From NCBI RefSeq assembly GCF_963675165.1, contig NC_087383.1:4804979-4868978 (forward strand): a stretch of DNA of 64,000 nucleotides, given 5' to 3'. A program made the translations under genes and the position numbers. The notes beneath the pieces were generated by a model. The model was not told where the DNA came from, did not search any database, and saw nothing but the letters and a program-made list of their open reading frames with translations. The DNA is from Halichondria panicea (lineage: Eukaryota; Porifera; Demospongiae; Suberitida; Halichondriidae). Numbering within the stretch: the first letter of the stretch is position 1; the number at the start of each line of letters is the position of its first letter. Shown here piece by piece: positions 27,425-40,100 of this stretch.

Positions 27425-27551
27425 GTACGTTTTGGATCCAGAGGACAGGGTCAGAAGGTCACTAATTACGATTCTTTGCAGGCGCTAGGCTGGGCCGACT
27501 CCACCCACGGAATAGCACTAACTTTCAGTTGGATCATCTGTGCTGTTGGGA
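27425..27551. promoter_or_regulatory. short divergent intergenic region
   Basis: Only 127 bp separate the start codons of the minus-strand CARD-SAM-Death gene and the plus-strand PWWP gene, so both 5' UTRs and a shared or bidirectional promoter must lie here, unless upstream non-coding exons exist. It is more GC-rich than the surroundings and has no TATA box that I can see. Confidence 0.5.
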
Positions 27552-30233
27552 ATGTCAGACTCTTCTGGAGATGAAGGTGCCTTGCAGATTGATATTGGGG
27601 GGAGCAGTGAGGGCATAAAGGGTGGAAGTGGTAAGATTGTTGCAGGGAAGGCCAAGAAAGGATGGAAGTCTGGAGACGTTGTCTGGGCGAAGGTCACTGG
27701 CTTCAACTACTGGCCTGCACAGGTACTCCATGGATAATAAGTAATTAAGATACTGTTAACATTGTAACCCAATACGTGTAGCTTTTTTGTAGGGTCATAA
27801 AATTAATGTACCGTATATCTTCTAATTTATCGGACACTTCTAATTACCCCGGACACTCTTTTGGGTAATTTTCGTTGTTCTAATACAACGGACACTTCAG
27901 TGCTTTAATATTGCTAAATATCCGGACAATACCGTTACATTCATAGACAGCAAGTAAGACATAGAGTGCTGCAGTTAGATAGCTTTGAGTAGCTAGTTTT
28001 AGATAGCTAGTGCAACTATTCATTCACACACTGTTCTATTAAACTTAGCTAGCTCGCATGTATGCAGCTGCTTGCTTGTTCTAATTATTCCGGACACTTC
28101 GCATGCTCTATAAAATTTGTTCCAATTATACCCAGACAATTAATTATTTTTTACTGTCTGATATAATTAGAACATAATAATTATAATTATGGTACTGTAC
28201 TTCATTAATTAAAACATTTCCCCCATAATTATTACAAAGTAGTGTCACCAAGATTTAGATGCTATGAGCTTTTCACAACACATTGAGTTGAGCTTGTGGC
28301 GGAAACTCCACTATTCGTAACGATACATACACCCGTAGGTGTTAGATGCTGTTGACGACCCACTGGTGCCGCACTGGCTGAAACAGCCACCTAGGCCAAC
28401 CTTCATGCTTGTGAGATTTTTTGGAACATACGACATGTGAGTTTCGACATGTGAATAGATGGTGCATGCGTAATTGTAGCGGTGTTATATTTTTGTCGTA
28501 GTTACATAATTATTATGATGTCTGTTTCTGCGCAGGCAATGGGTTAGCTCTAACTCAGCGGAGACTTTTGCAAAAGGGTTAAAAAAGAAATTTCATATAA
28601 AGAGCAAGCGGAAAGTATTCGTTGTGAGTTAAATATAAACAATTGTTTTACACGATTGTATTAAAATTCGGTTTTTCATCATGTTTACCTCCCCCAGAAA
28701 GCCATTAAAGAGGCTCGCTCCTTTCTGGACAATGGTAGTCTCTCAGAGGGCATGACTCTAAGACCCCCTGACCCTGTCGAAGACGATCAACCAGTCTCTG
28801 CTGACGTTCAGCTACCCAAATCCGAACAAGTGAGATGCGTACTTTTACAATATTTTATGCTCATATTATCACCCGGGGTGTGTTCTTTGGAAATTTTCCA
28901 TTGCATGTGCTCAACCTCTAACTTTCACTGTATACCGTATTACTAGAATGTTTTGCGAGAATCAAACATTTGCGAATTTTGCGAGGGTTGATCAATTCGC
29001 AACAATAAAATCTGCTTATTACTAGTAAATACACACGATCCTTGCCAGAACGCAATATAGTTACATCGCAAAGGGTCAAATTTTCTGCTGATTTGGCTCA
29101 TTCGCAAAGGTTTTTCACCCGCAAAATATTCTAGTAATACGGTAGTTAGGAATAATCACATAGTTACTTAGTAACTTGTTACCATAGCGGGAAATTTTCG
29201 TGGGGTGCAAAATTTTGCGTTTTTCGAGGGCAGAGCATTTCACGAAATTAAAAGTGGGAAACTCACACCCCAATAGCTTGCATTCACATACAAGCTACTA
29301 GTGGGTGTGGTTTCCTGGTATTGAAAACCCACGAACATTTCTGCTGAAGGTTCTGTAGTTAAGCGAAAATTTGCACCTGTGAAATTTTTTGCTATACGGT
29401 GCTACAGTGGAACCTATAAAACGGACACCATTGGGGAACAGCCTTTGGCCATTATATCCCTTCCTTGGGAGGTTTCGACTGCCAGCTAGGTATGCTCTTT
29501 GAGTCATTTCTTGCTGCAAATGAATCTTAAAGCTTTGCTAACTGCTTCTTTAGCTCATACAAGCTTTGAAAAGGCTGTAGGGACAAGCTACAGCTAGTTT
29601 TCACATTGGTGCAAAATAATGCTATCTAAGCAATAATTTTCTGCTAATTCTGGGTGTGGCTGTCCGTTCTGGGAGTTTATTTGCCATTACTAAAGCTAAT
29701 TGGGGACCAGAAAGCTGCTTGCTATACGGAGTAGAGAAGTGGCTTCTCCTGAGAGGTTGCTTTACATTGAAGTCATTGTAGTTTCAATCTGGACCTTGAG
29801 CTCTTGGCATCACACTGTAGTGTGTGCATGGTCACTTTTTTGAGGTGGTCGTTAATGAAGGTTCCACTGTACAATTTTTTGTTATAGTGATCGATCACTT
29901 CTCTCCAGATTCAATTTTTTCTTGTCGTGTTGAACTTACTTACCGTTTTTCACGCCCACACAGGACCCACCCACTATTACTGTCGACCCACTCTTGTCGA
30001 ACCACACCAGACACACATGTACGATCCCAACCACTTCTCACACCAACCCCCCTCTCTCTGGATCTCGTCGTAGGAAAGGCTCCACCCCTCGTCGGCTCTC
30101 CTCTAGCTCATCAGCACGCAGCAGTGAGGGAAGGGACACTCCCTCAGAGGTGAAAAAGGCCAAACTAGATGACGACGGAGTGCAAGCATTCACTTGTGCA
30201 CCGTTGCCACTCTCAACGGGTGGTCAGCAGTGA
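27552..30233 (+). CDS. PWWP domain nuclear protein
   Basis: Five phase-consistent exons: 27552-27722, 28339-28436, 28536-28623, 28698-28829, 29964-30233 (252 aa). Residues about 38-125 form a PWWP domain: GDVVWAKVTGFNYWPAQV (the PWWP core reads YWPA), then FMLVRFFGTYDMQWV and a basic KKKFHIKSKRKVFVKAIKEA segment. PWWP domains bind DNA and methylated histone H3 (K36). The C-terminus is Ser/Arg-rich and low in complexity (SGSRRRKGSTPRRLSSSSSA) with a KKAK motif, consistent with a nuclear protein. No second domain is seen, so the subfamily is unclear. ATG chosen at 27552; an in-frame GTG at 27540 is not a likely start. Introns 1 and 4 carry MITEs. Confidence 0.85.
27811..28192. mobile_element. 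probable TA-target element in PWWP intron 1
   Basis: Starts CCGTATATCTTCTAATT after TA and ends ATTATGG before TA, weakly inverted. The interior repeats CCGGACACT several times. Structure less certain than the other elements. Confidence 0.4.
28935..29142. mobile_element. CCGTATTACTAG-family MITE, copy 1
   Basis: Termini CCGTATTACTAGAATGTTTT and inverse (ATATTCTAGTAATACGG), flanked by TA. A second copy with the same interior (GATCCTTGCCAGAACGCAAT) lies at 47301-47496. PWWP gene intron 4. Confidence 0.88.
29182..29399. mobile_element. CCGTATAG-family MITE, copy in PWWP intron 4
   Basis: CCATAGCGGGAAATTTTCG at the left, TTTTTTGCTATACGG at the right, interior GTGGTTTCCTGG as in 10955-11128. Lies 40 bp from a MITE of a different TA-target family. 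Confidence 0.75.
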
Positions 30234-30401
30234 GTGTGTGGGAACACGCGAGCCTGCAGGAATCAAAATCATAATTATCACAAGTCAAGTTTTCCAAGAA
30301 CTCAAACCAATGCTACAAGAACGTCATGATTGTATGTAGTAATATAATAATTATTGTGAATACTGATTTATTTAGCTTACCATAATTATAGCTGTTTATT
30401 T

Positions 30402-30599
30402 TCAAGGCACTAAAGTTTTCGAGGAGGATTGACTTCACACCTCGAAAATTTAGTGCCTCGAAAATTGGTTTACTTACGATTGAAAGACCTCTCTACTGTA
30501 GAGGTGTGGTCCTTTGAACCTCTGTCCTCGAAAATAAAATCATTTAGTGTGAGCACAATCTGCATCCGCGAAAATATATAACCCGCTACGGTATTAGCT
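30402..30599. repeat. dispersed repeat shared with laminin intron
   Basis: Shares AAAGATCTCTCTACTGTAG-like and TTTAGTGCCTCGAAAAT phrases with 47150-47300. Begins just after the PWWP gene. Confidence 0.6.
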
Positions 30600-33180
30600 T
30601 GCGTCACTGTACATGATATGCTTACTACGGTGCTGAAGACATGCTTATATGAACTGAATTCTTGTTAAATCCTACACTTTCATACAGACAGACCTCAGTA
30701 GTCAAATACGTGATTTTGTAAATTTGATAGCCTAATCTTAAAACTTTGACTATACTTATAATTATAGTCTGCAAGTCAATTAAATCAATGGCCTTCCATA
30801 CATCCACATGCTGGCATGTCCTCAGGGGGGAGGGGCGATTTAATCTGTCCTTGTTCTTAAAGCCAATTGTGAACAATGAAGTCAATGACGCATTGTACAT
30901 AGGCCCTGGTTTTTGTTCACCCATTATTCTATTCTTGAAAATGTGCCTATTATTCTCATAGAAATCTGATTATTCTCATAAAAATCTGCCAAAAAATGTG
31001 ACATAATTAAGACGTAGACATAAACACAGCACACAACTGACACACGACATAATTAATATAATCATGATTCAGTTTCTCAGTGTTATCTTGCTGACTTGAA
31101 CTGATCCAAAGTATTCACCTTCAGCCATTTTTGCCATGAGAACGTCGTTATGCAAAACTTAATGTAATGATATTTACCAAAAATGAACATTGTAGCCTTA
31201 CAATTATTCTTTAGACACCTTAGTATTAGCATAGATACTCTACTATCTATGGTATTAGGTAGGTAGATGGCAGAAGTAAAGTGTATGCTAAAATTATTCC
31301 GAGCATAATTTATTAGGCCTACATTTGTACATGTACATTAGTATTAGTGCTGTCACATGATATCTAGTAGACCTTGAACCTTTTTTTTTATTATTACAGT
31401 CATACTTTCGCCCATGTACCGATTTACTTTTCTTTTTGCTCAAAATGTCTACCCATTAATTTAGTGTCTTTTTGTACTCATTTGCAAAACTTAATTTGTA
31501 CCCATTTTTCCAGTGTTAAACTCATGTTATGATTGGTTATGATTATACTCTATGATTAAGTATATACACACAGTCGCACGACATGTCACATAAATGGCAT
31601 TTGTGAGCGAAATAATTATATTGACAGACTTCACTAATTTTCCATAATGTACGCATTGCTTCAGAGTGTCTGTTTTCATTATAGATTGATGAAAAGTCAA
31701 GCTCCTGGGGAGAATAAAATATAAAACATTGTGTCCCAAGCGATCTCGTTGAGGATGAGTGTCGACCAGAGCTGGGCTAATTAAAAGGGGATAAGTATAT
31801 ACATGTATATACTTTACCCATAGATTGGGGGGATCTTCAGTTGAACGGGTGAAAATATTTACCTCACATTAAGCACTTAATTGTTTATATCACAAGAGAG
31901 GTAGTCTACATGTAGCAGTTAAGTGACAGTTTCCGAATCGACGAGTCCACTTGTTGTGTTGACACTGAGCACCAGTATATAAGAGTCATTGAGCATTGGG
32001 AACTGTCGTTACGGTAACAGTCACAGGCTCGGCTCCATTAGAATGTTACATCTGAGAACAGGCTCAAGCATAATGATATGGTCGTTTTCAGGATCAATTG
32101 CATATATAATAATTATCATTTCAGCAGGGTTATTGGGTATGCGCTTGGAGAAGGACTGTATGCATGAGAGTTCAAGTTGGAGGGTCAGCTGGACAGTGAT
32201 GCATTTGGACCTGGAGAGAATACATCACATATAAATGTTAATATGCGACGTTGCCATAACATAAAAATAAATCGTTAAATCAAGTATTACTAACAGTTAT
32301 ATAGCTAGCACCATAATTGTATCGTGTAGTAATATAATACTATGCCATTAGTTTGTAGTGTTGCAATCAGTAGTAAATTGCATAATTGCCAAAGAGGTCC
32401 TAGCTTGCACCATGACCAGTTTGTTCCGTAGCTACAAGCTGAAGTTAATAGCCAGCAGCTCTAAATGCAAAACTGATGAAGTGTCCTTGCGAAAATTAAA
32501 CAATTTTAGCCACAAGTCTAATTCCCCGGAGGCTTCTTGGGGGAGAAGGTGACAATTTTCAGTACAGCCCCCCCGCCTCTGATTTTGGCTCCTTTTTTGA
32601 CAGGCGGTGCGTGACAAATAAATTATTTGCTACTAGTGTTTTTTCTAAAGCTTGATCTTGCTGTGTTTACCTTCAAAGGGTACTTAAACAGCGATAGTTC
32701 GGTATCTTCTGGACGAAACTGTTCCAAACGCCTGTCAGTCGAATTCTAGTGGGATCGTCCATCATTTACTTACTTTTGTTGGCTGAAATTTGAGGTAACG
32801 TAAAATGCTTTCCGTGTATTGCCTGTTATCTTTTAGAAGAGCAGCTTTTATGCTAGCTAATCCCCAACAATTCTAATAGAAGCTCGTGGCCATGTCTAAT
32901 AAGAGCACTTCTTTTGTGTTCTATTTAGTGCCTATGACTAGGTAGACATTTTGTGTTAGTTTACGGTTGTAATTTACTAGATTTTTGTGCGATTGAGTTG
33001 CTCCTGCATGCTGTTAATGTTAGCATGCAAGAGCCAATATTTAAATGTTAGGGCAGTCCATGTTATTATGGACTCTTGATGTTAGGGCTTGAGAAAGCAG
33101 CATGTTAATATTAAAGTTTTCAGTATTATTTATGCTTGATTCATGTTCTACTTCCAACCCGCCCCCCTCAATCACAACAG
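30600..33180. other. intergenic, no gene recognised
   Basis: 2.6 kb of AT-rich sequence without a convincing exon. A candidate donor (TTTGAG followed by GTAACG, near 32793) could end a non-coding first exon of the following gene, whose first coding exon opens with an acceptor at 33180. That is speculative. Confidence 0.4.
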
Positions 33181-33185
33181 GTTCG

Positions 33186-35775
33186 ATGACTTACACACCT
33201 AACAGTCGCACAACCATTGACCAAGAGGTCTTCAAATGGGTAAAGCAGCAAAAGCAAAAAGACAAGGTTGTTACAGTCAATCTAATACGTCAAAAAGCTT
33301 TCGAACTAGGTCAAGAACTAGATCCAAACTTTAAAGCATCCTTGAATTGGTACAACAATTGGAAAAAGCGCTATAACTACTGTGAATCTCCTGAAGCTGA
33401 GGCTCTGAAACATAAAAAGAGACACTACACAGCAGCTTTCAAGCTTCATGCTGTCCAAAGAGCTGCTGAGATGGAGTCGGCCAGTCAGGCTGCATTGGAG
33501 CTGGATGTATCGAGGAGGTGTCTTCAGAGGTGGACGGAAGAGGTTGAGCTCATCTCCAGCGTGGCCGAACATTCATCCAACGCTGTATACAGGTGAGAAA
33601 GCGTGTCCTTTGCTGAAAGCAAGACTGTTGTGGTTACCACTTAAAGGTATGCATGTGTGATTGTACAATTCCGTAATGAAAGGTAGTTCTATAGATATAC
33701 TGCTCGTTGCCAAGATAGTATACATGTTCATGTTTAGTTTATTTGATAATCATACGTGTGCTCCCACCAGACGCCCGGGTCAGGGTCGGAAGGTTGTTGA
33801 CGAGAATCTGGATAAGGAATTAGTAGAGTGGCTGAAAGAGGCCTGGAAACAAGGGGCAAACATCACTGTGAACATGATTCGAGAGAAAGCAATTGAAATG
33901 TCTCATGCATCTAGCTTTAAAGCCTCTCTGGGATGGTACATGAAATGGCAGAAAAGACATGGCATTGACTTGAAAGAACGCACATGCAACCCACCAGCTA
34001 GTGAGACAGCGTCACCACTCAAGCTACGTCTATTACAAGATGGAGAGGTGTTTTCTTACAGTCCAAGTGCCCCGGCCAGAAAAAAACGCAAGACAAATAA
34101 ATCAAGATTGAGTTATGACGATGAGGCTCTGTTAGAGAATGATGAAGAGTTTGATCGGCAGCTGCTCACCTGGTTGGTCGAAAGATGGGAGGCGGGAGAT
34201 ATAGTGACGGACAAGATGGTGAAGGATCGAGCAATGGAGCTCACCACTAACCCAGACTTCAAGTCCACTAAACCATGGCTGATGGCCTGGAAGAGAAAGT
34301 ACAACATCTCTCTAGAAAATCAGGTACATGTATTGTGCTGCATTTTGTGTGCTACAGCTTAATTGTGTGCATTTACAGTTACATATTAATTATGTATACA
34401 TTGTAAATTAAGTGTTTGTGTTGTAACATTTGAATGACAGCTTGTACCATATTTTAAGTGACCTACATGTTTGTACGTAACGTGTAGATTGTAGCTGCTG
34501 AGTATTTTTATATGCTTATGCTCCGCCCTTCCCCACTTAGACATACGGCAATGAGGGTGATGATGAAGCTGAAGAGATCATTGAAGCAAGTGAGGTGTAC
34601 GACCAACAAGTGTTGCTGGAAGACCAACAGGGACCCTCCACTTCTGGGGCTACTGAAGACCCTCTCACACCCACTAAAGAAGAGGCTGCCACTGCTCTAG
34701 CATCTCTCTCAGCCGAGGATCACGAAGCTACTGGTATCGAAATTGCCGAAGCTCTTCAAAAACTAGCCAATGCTTTTGGAATTGCAACTCAGGATGGAGC
34801 TAAAGAGGCCATGGCCCAATTAACCGCTGCTTATCAAGGGGAAAACCCCGAGTTCCTTCTTGAGGGTGGTGAGCAAGTTGCTGTTGAGGAGGTTATCTCT
34901 GAGGAAGTGGTCACCGATGAGCCTATGGTTGTCATTGAGGAGAGTGCAATACCCAGCACAGAGTCCTTGGTCAGCGAAATCACCACTACCCCTGTGATTA
35001 GTGTCTCAACGAGCTCTACTTCTGGGGACAGTATTGTGATTGAGACCCACACTGCACCTATAGTGAGCATTAGAACCTCAGAGCAAATCCAGGTATGAAT
35101 AATCTTAGAGTACATGTACATGCAATTGACCATGTATTTGTTGTAAAAAAAAGATTTGTCATTCTAATGGGCATACACCATGGTGAACCAAAGTATTGTT
35201 CCAGGTAACATCAACACAACTCCATACATCTATGTGCTCTGAAGAGGTACAAATTCAGCCTGAACAGTTGCACGTATCCAGTGAAAGTATGGTGGTAGCG
35301 ACTAGCTCCTCTGCTGAGGGGTATATCAGTGAGGAGGTGATCATCAGCGAGCCGGCTGAGGACAATGAAGATGTGGAAGTGTTGGTGGAAGAGGACGGAT
35401 CGGGCATCGTGTTTGTGCCAACCACATCACAGGTGAGTGATATACATAATAGGGAGTAGGAAAAGTTGTTTTACGAAAATGTCAAATGAAGTTTGCAATG
35501 AAAATATAAGTGTATTGTGAAGGAGTTACTAAGACAAATTGTGGTTTGGGTGATGAGTGGCACAATTACTGTATGCTAGCGTGTTGTAGTCTACATGTAT
35601 GTTATTCCACCTGTTTGATTTACATTCTAATTATAGGCTGCCTAACCCTTTGAAATAGGTCAGGTACTCACTGTATGCCACCAATTCCCTGTTCAGTTTC
35701 TTGTTCGTGGCTTTGTTATTACTCTCCGCTAACTTCTACTTTACACACGTACTACATATCCTTTCCACACACACG

Positions 35776-35828
<53 letters not shown>

Positions 35829-36715
35829 CACACACACACACAACACACAAATAATTATGCTTAGGAGCAGCCATCTTCAATGTCAGCTATCACTGTCTCA
35901 AGTGACCCCACTATCATCACTGAGGTCGTCACAACTAGTGAAATAACGTCAACTCCTATCGTTAGTGACTTCCACATCCCTGGAAATCAGGTGCCTTTCT
36001 CATACTAAGGACACTACATGTACCGTGTAACAGGAAAATTGGGCGAGTGTTTATCGAATGAGCCATTTGAACCATTGGTGTCTCAAGCGTGGCTACACTA
36101 CGTAGGGCAATGATGTTGCATCCACCTTTTTAATTTGACGAATTTTGGCCAATTTTCCTGTTATAAGGCTCCGTAAATTTCTACTTTTTCGAAAATAAGC
36201 CGATCCCACCTATAGCTGCTGCATAGCATGTACTTTGTTTGGATGGGCGTGATCTCGGTAGAGCACGCCATCCAAACACCAATCCTACTGATTTCTAGGC
36301 CAACAGACTGCATCGTGTGTTTTGGTCCCCATGGCATACACCCTCATTTCGCCCTGAAACTCCTCTAGTAGATGTACAGTTAATCACATGTACATTACTT
36401 CTACTGTCATGTTTAATCTCCCTATAACAGGAGGTGACAATTGAGAATGTATCTCTAGCTACCCTCTCGTCAGCTTCCCCTCGGGAACTAATCGACATCG
36501 TACAAGAGTCCATCACGGGAGTAAACTCAGAAGAAGTAAAAGACATTGCTGTGAAAGTTTACGATGATGACTTCACGCAAAAGGTAGTCGCTCGTGCTAA
36601 GGAATTGGACTCTGTACCTCAAGCAGCTGCTGAATTTTCTTTGCCGCGGAGAGTTGTGGCCAGCTGGCTTGTTGAAAAGACTAAGGCTTCAAAGACAGCA
36701 GAAGGAAAGCGCTAA
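33186..36715 (+). CDS. DNA-binding protein with three CENP-B/Tc5-type HTH units and psq/Brinker-like HTH units
   Basis: Six coding exons, all in phase: 33186-33592 (the exon itself begins at 33181 with 5 bp of UTR), 33771-34323, 34541-35092, 35205-35432, 35865-35990, 36431-36715 (716 aa). CENP-B/Tc5-like helix-turn-helix units are at about residues 12-62 (FKWVKQQKQKDKVVTVNLI...LNWYNNWKKRY), 145-205 (VEWLKEAWKQGANITVNMI...WYMKWQKRHGI) and 275-325 (LLTWLVERWEAGDIVTDKMV...WLMAWKRKYNI). A psq/Brinker-like unit is at about 80-118 (YTAAFKLHAVQRAAEMESA) and another near the C-terminus (FTQKVVARAKELDSVPQAA). Between them lies a long acidic, Ser/Thr-rich segment. No DDE nuclease is present, so this looks like a domesticated transposase-type DNA-binding array acting in the nucleus; targets are unknown. 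A basic KKRKTNK stretch may be a nuclear signal. Confidence 0.8.
35766..35848. repeat. (CA)n microsatellite
   Basis: A CA run with minor interruptions near its ends, just before an exon of the HTH-array gene (acceptor at 35864). Confidence 0.95.
36026..36168. mobile_element. probable small TIR element
   Basis: Inverted ends GTAACAGGAAAATTGG and CCAATTTTCCTGTTA in the last intron of the HTH-array gene; no clear target duplication. Confidence 0.45.
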
Positions 36716-37132
36716 AAATATTCAAGGACATTATTGATCCGAATAATTATATCACATTTGTTAATTAAGCCGGAATTGTTGCTATTATTTATAAGCATGA
36801 GCTGTTTTTATTATTATTCAGTCATAGTCCATAATTATGTTGCCATTCTTCCAGAGAAAGATATACGCAAACAATTTAGTCCCGCTAGTATATACAGTGC
36901 AAGTATGCATGGGTACAGCACAGCACGTACAGCAACATGTCTCACAAATGTAGAAAAGTGTTGTAAAAGTAAGTAGTAGATTTACATGTATGTAAAATAC
37001 ATACTGTACATGTAATCTACAACCTATATATATAGTTGGCTAACAAAATACCTCGAATTAAAGCCGTGCATAAGCCTTATTCTGCCAGTGATAATCTGCA
37101 GCCGGCCAGTTGACCTATTGCAAAATTAATTA

Positions 37133-40100
37133 ATGGTGCATGGTAGAACTAAAATGATGGCCAAGGTTCTCGTCATATGTCTGCTGTATTTTGTGGATGC
37201 TCTTCATGCCCAAGAGATTGTCCAGATCCCTGTGACCACTGCTGTAGCCCAAGGACCATGCTGTGCAGAGTGCTCTGGTGGATTGAAAAACTGTATTGAG
37301 CTGTTTCTCCAGGGATTTAGTACTGAACCTTGTACAATGATTATATGCAACTTCAGTGCACCAGAGGTGATTGATGGAAACTCTGAAACAGGACTGGACT
37401 TGAATGCAATCATAGCAATCAATGGAGATGTAGTGGGAATGTCATCTATTGATCTGGAGCTCGGATCTTCTGTGAGACATAGACAATTCTACGTCTATTC
37501 ACCACTGTTACTATTAAAGCACTGTTATCATTATTATTATTATGGTTGACCAATTAACCATTCATGCAGCACTATAATATACTTTATAATAGAGACGTTT
37601 GGAATTTAAAACAGTATGGGAAAGAGTGCATGTATGACTGTGATTGTAAATGTTTGCAGTTGTATGTACTGGATGAAGTACGTATTGAGAGGTCTTCAAA
37701 CATTTCCGTGCTCTTGTCTCTCCAAGTGTCTCAAGATGGGTTAACCTTCACTCAAGTTGCTAAGAGCAGCAGAGAAATAGACGGAGGAGAGGTGGGTTAC
37801 TGATAGCACTATCGCCACTTTACAGATGCTACCCTTTTGTAATTTTTAGTCCCATTCCTTGGTAGTACAGTGAGAGCATACTGAGCACATAACCCAGAGG
37901 CCGATAGATCAAAAATACTCACAATCATAATTATAGTAGTAGCTTGCTAACATGACATGTGCATTATTATTGCAGGTTTTCAACCTTTCGTCAATACAAG
38001 GAGAGGTTTGTTGAGCTCTATATGAATGTCTATTCACATCTGACTTAGGTTAACAACGTAATAGGATCTAAGAGGGAGCATATGGCACCACATTTTCATG
38101 TGTAAACAAACTGCTATTAGAGGCTTCATTGAACCCTCACACACTTAACCACATGAAGAGCTGTGAAACACACACAGCTCCTGATGTGTGTAACTTGCCA
38201 TGCTGATCTCTCTTGCACAGGTTTCTTACATTGCTGCTGATGTAAGGCTGAGTCTGAATGATAATTTGACTAACCCAGTAAGTGGCTGAGAACTGTGTTT
38301 GTACCTCTAAAGTGTGTGTACCTCTAAGGACTACCGCATACACTGCCCATGTGCACATGCAGCAGGGATAGCGGCCACATGCGTGTATCATAAATAATGT
38401 ACTCACCTATATTATTGTATACAGCCCACATAATTTATTATGTATGGATCTGATTCCTTAAACTAAACTAACTTTTTTGAACCTCAGCTCCCTGTTGTCA
38501 CGGAGATAACAGTATTTGGAGTGGAGGTGGGGTGTGGGGTGTGTGTGGACCAGTTGTTGGACTCACTGTCTAACCTCACTGCTCTAATAAACACTGGATT
38601 CGATCTTCTTCCCAGCAGTGGGTCGGTGGAGCTTCTCAGACTAGGGATTGAGGATGTTCAGGTACAGTACGCCACATATTTATTAGTTTAATTGTGTGCA
38701 GGTTACCAAGTAGGTGCTCTTGAACCACAATAATTATGTATACTCCTATCATACATGTATAGCTACACACTCAACATCTGATTCTCCCCACCCCACAGTC
38801 CACTGTAAATCATCTTGAGGGGACGTTACTGGTTCTGGAAGTTGTTCTTGGGAGAAGGGAGCCATTAGAAGAAAACGTAACGCTTGTAAGTGAACGATCA
38901 AGTTGTCAATTATTATAGTTTGAGGCAGTTTCATTAAACACTAACAAGTTTGAAGCAGGAAGTCATAATTTATGTAGTTGTTTTGGTTAGTATATGCACA
39001 GCAGGTGAAAGCGTACTGGGCCTATATTCTGGAATTCGATCAATCGAAGCATATATATCCCCTCTACTTTTATAATTGATCAGTAACTACTAGTAGAACA
39101 TCATCTATATAAGTATCTGTATACATGTGTGTGAAAAAACAAGTGCTGCAGTGCAAGTATCAGTAGCAGAGTGGTGTAGTGGAAGTGTGTTGGGCCAGGT
39201 TGATGGATCAAAACCATACCACCCTCTGCTCTTCAGCCTGTTTCTGTTTCTCACACAGGCTCCGACAGTGCTCCGCTATGACCTGCTGCTTACCCCATCC
39301 ATTCAAGAGAAGCTAGACAACGTGCAATCTCTTCTTGATAACATTTCTTCTGTAAGTGCTGCTAAAATTTTCGTTCGTTTTAAGGCCACGTACAGCCATA
39401 TACGTATAGCTACGCACACTCTGTTTTGGCATGGTAGGAATCATGGGGATCGAGTGTTTTCTATCGCAGAGTTTCCACTGAACTTGTTAACACTTCTGTC
39501 TTTTCCAGGTGGAATTGAACACTGTAGATCTTGCCTTGTCGCTTAGGGGTGTTGAAAATGATGTCAGCAGTGAGCTCACCCGGACTAGGGAACTTAATGA
39601 CAGTATCATGGGTGAGAATAACATGCAATTCATTTTTTAGATACGTATATTACATGTACTCTATGCATTACAAAATATAAATTCGCTACAAAATAGCCTT
39701 AGACTGTGATATTACTTGCATGTAAATATGGCTGTCTTCTCTACACCATGCACATGCATGAACAGATTTTGAATCTACTCTGAACGCGACATTCAATCAG
39801 ATCACTGATGAACTAGCTCTCCTACTTGCGGCCCTCAATGAAACCACCCTTATCCATGCAACCATCACAAGCCGAAACTACTCTGCCATATCCACACAAC
39901 TAGACTCCTACCAAAACCTCGTCAACTCAGCACTGTCGCAGTCTCAATTTCTGCTTTTGCAAGTGGAGGCATTAAATGAAAGAGTAACGGATGTAGTAAC
40001 GAGGTTGGGTGAGCTGGAGAATTTGCTAACTGCAGCTAGGAACAGGGCATTGGAGAGTAGTGAGAGAGCACAGCAGGCACTGAATGAAACACAAGTAGCA

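Noticed and set aside
32432-32617. Possible exon downstream of a C-rich stretch near 32560
   Set aside because: No consistent donor and acceptor pair or family similarity.
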